A stretch of DNA of 64,000 nt. It comes from Halocynthiibacter namhaensis. GTDB taxonomy: Bacteria > Pseudomonadota > Alphaproteobacteria > Rhodobacterales > Rhodobacteraceae. The position numbers and the translations under genes were made by a program. Of the stretch, positions 63,224 to 64,000 are shown one piece after another. Numbering within the stretch: position 1 is the first letter of the stretch; the number at the start of each line of letters is the position of its first letter. The DNA lies in contig NZ_JWIF01000067.1 of NCBI RefSeq assembly GCF_000812685.1, forward strand, positions 1 through 64,000. The letters are read 5' to 3'. The notes under the pieces are model-generated. The model saw only the letters and a program-made list of their open reading frames with translations. It made no database searches and was not told the origin of the DNA.

Positions 63224-64000
63224 ACCGAGGCCTCTTCTTTTGTCTTATTTTTCAGACCAGTGCCGAGATAGGCTTCGATCACTTGTTCATTTGCTTTGAT
63301 TTCAGCCAGCGTGCCTTCGGCCAGGACTTTGCCCTCGGCCATACAGATCACGGGGTCGCAAATGCGGCCGATGAAATCCATGTCGTGTTCGATCACGACG
63401 AAGGTGTAATTGCGTTCCTTATTCAGGCGCAGGATCGCGTCACCAATGGTGTTGAGTAGGGTGCGGTTCACGCCTGCGCCGACCTCATCCAGAAATACGA
63501 TCTTGGCATCAACCATCATGGTGCGGCCAAGTTCCAACAGCTTTTTCTGACCGCCAGAAATCTGCCCCGCCTTATGGTCGGCCAGATGTTCAACGGTTAA
63601 GAATTCGAGAACTTCGTCGGCTTTGGCACGTAGGGCGCGTTCTTCATCGGCGATGCGTTTGCGACCAAACCAAGTGTTCCACAGGGTTTCGCCGGATTGC
63701 GCGCCGGGCACCATCATCAAGTTTTCGCGGCAGGACATGCTTTCAAATTCATGGGCGATTTGAAAGGTGCGCAGAAGGCCCTTGTGGAATAATTCATGTG
63801 GGGGAAGGCCTGTGATGTCTTCACCCTTCATCAAGACGCGACCTGCGCTTGGTTGAAGAACACCAGCGATCACGTTGAAAAGGCTTGTTTTTCCTGCACC
63901 ATTTGGGCCAATCAATCCGGTGATTGATCCTTCCTCAATTTGCAATGTCGCGCCGTCAACAGCGTAAAATCCACCAAAATTTTTGGCAAGTCCCTCTACG
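63220..64000 (-). CDS. livG: branched-chain amino acid ABC transporter ATP-binding protein LivG, partial
   Basis: Second ATPase of the importer. The 5' end lies beyond the window; the frame is open to its edge and already reads VEGLAKNFGGFYAVDGATLQ. Walker A is GPNGAGKTS, signature ISGGQKKLLELGRTMM and Walker B IVFLDEVGAG, where LivG usually has DEP-A-G; Val replaces Pro after the Glu. The end reads EGKVLAEGTLAEIKANEQVI then EAYLGTG, as in the family. Confidence 0.93.
   Translation of the reverse strand, partial: VEGLAKNFGGFYAVDGATLQIEEGSITGLIGPNGAGKTSLFNVIAGVLQPSAGRVLMKGEDITGLPPHELFHKGLLRTFQIAHEFESMSCRENLMMVPGAQSGETLWNTWFGRKRIADEERALRAKADEVLEFLTVEHLADHKAGQISGGQKKLLELGRTMMVDAKIVFLDEVGAGVNRTLLNTIGDAILRLNKERNYTFVVIEHDMDFIGRICDPVICMAEGKVLAEGTLAEIKANEQVIEAYLGTGLKNKTKEEASV

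Noticed and set aside
1-64000. CRISPR arrays, rRNA genes, prophage modules or conjugation genes
   Set aside because: No regularly spaced repeats, rRNA motifs, phage structural genes or transfer genes were seen in the window.

Overview
The window comes from an alphaproteobacterium of the Rhodobacteraceae, most likely the marine Roseobacter group. The evidence is gene content and order. Two dimethylglycine/sarcosine-dehydrogenase-type flavoproteins sit beside a non-pyrrolysine MttB homologue. There is a luxR/luxI pair, a Tat-exported TRAP solute receptor with large Q and M subunits, and a cysteine-poor DksA. The order DUF177-rpmF-plsX-fabH-ihfA-merR-tRNA-Pro and the run argS-SPOR-nagZ-scpA-scpB are typical of the group. 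Most of the window is ordinary chromosome. The accessory signals are a truncating insertion sequence, an isolated Imm7-like gene, a degenerate gene tail and a few unusual regulators.

Layout. 1-1.3 kb: the 3' end of an IS3-family element that cuts off an acyl-CoA dehydrogenase gene. 1.4-3.9 kb: modABC molybdate importer. 3.9-5.6 kb: AT-rich gap with a 22-bp tandem repeat, then a Hint-domain protein. 5.7-13.0 kb: methylated-amine region (two 804-residue FAD/GcvT proteins, YceI, MttB family). 13.3-15.4 kb: quorum-sensing locus made of a LuxR-type ligand-binding-only protein, a complete LuxR and an acyl-homoserine-lactone synthase. 15.4-17.0 kb: XRE regulator divergent from a cryptic cold-shock-like protein. 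17.1-19.6 kb: ilvI-ilvH with a readable leader peptide and attenuator. 20.3-24.8 kb: TRAP transporter.

25-32.8 kb: VOC protein, leucyl-transferase Bpt, DUF2852 protein with twin palindromic operators, YbaK deacylase, glnE, an RlmI-type methyltransferase and a PIN protein. 32.8-37.8 kb: one-strand block of MoxR ATPase, GNAT, DUF2927 lipoprotein, a 56-residue membrane protein, VWA protein and M48 protease. 38-42.5 kb: dksA, cytochrome c, xth, a small secreted protein, erpA, dGTPase and an Imm7-like gene. 42.6-48.4 kb: argS, SPOR, nagZ, scpAB and a 57-residue protein. 48.4-51.5 kb: MFS exporter divergent from an Lrp regulator, long-form dCTP deaminase and tRNA-Pro. 51.6-57.3 kb: envelope/lipid cluster running from merR to bamE, with a frameshift in plsX. 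57.5-64 kb: OlsB-like acyltransferase, ABC-F ATPase and the livFGHM branched-chain transporter, cut by the window end.

The strongest new or under-annotated observations are: the ilvIH attenuator with its Leu-Val-Val-Ile-Val leader; the ligand-binding-only LuxR homologue beside luxR/luxI; the cryptic cold-shock-fold protein opposite an XRE regulator in a GTCAC-rich dyad region; the two identical-arm operators near the DUF2852 gene; the frameshifted plsX; and two small genes (34759-34929 and 48245-48418) that automated calling often misses.
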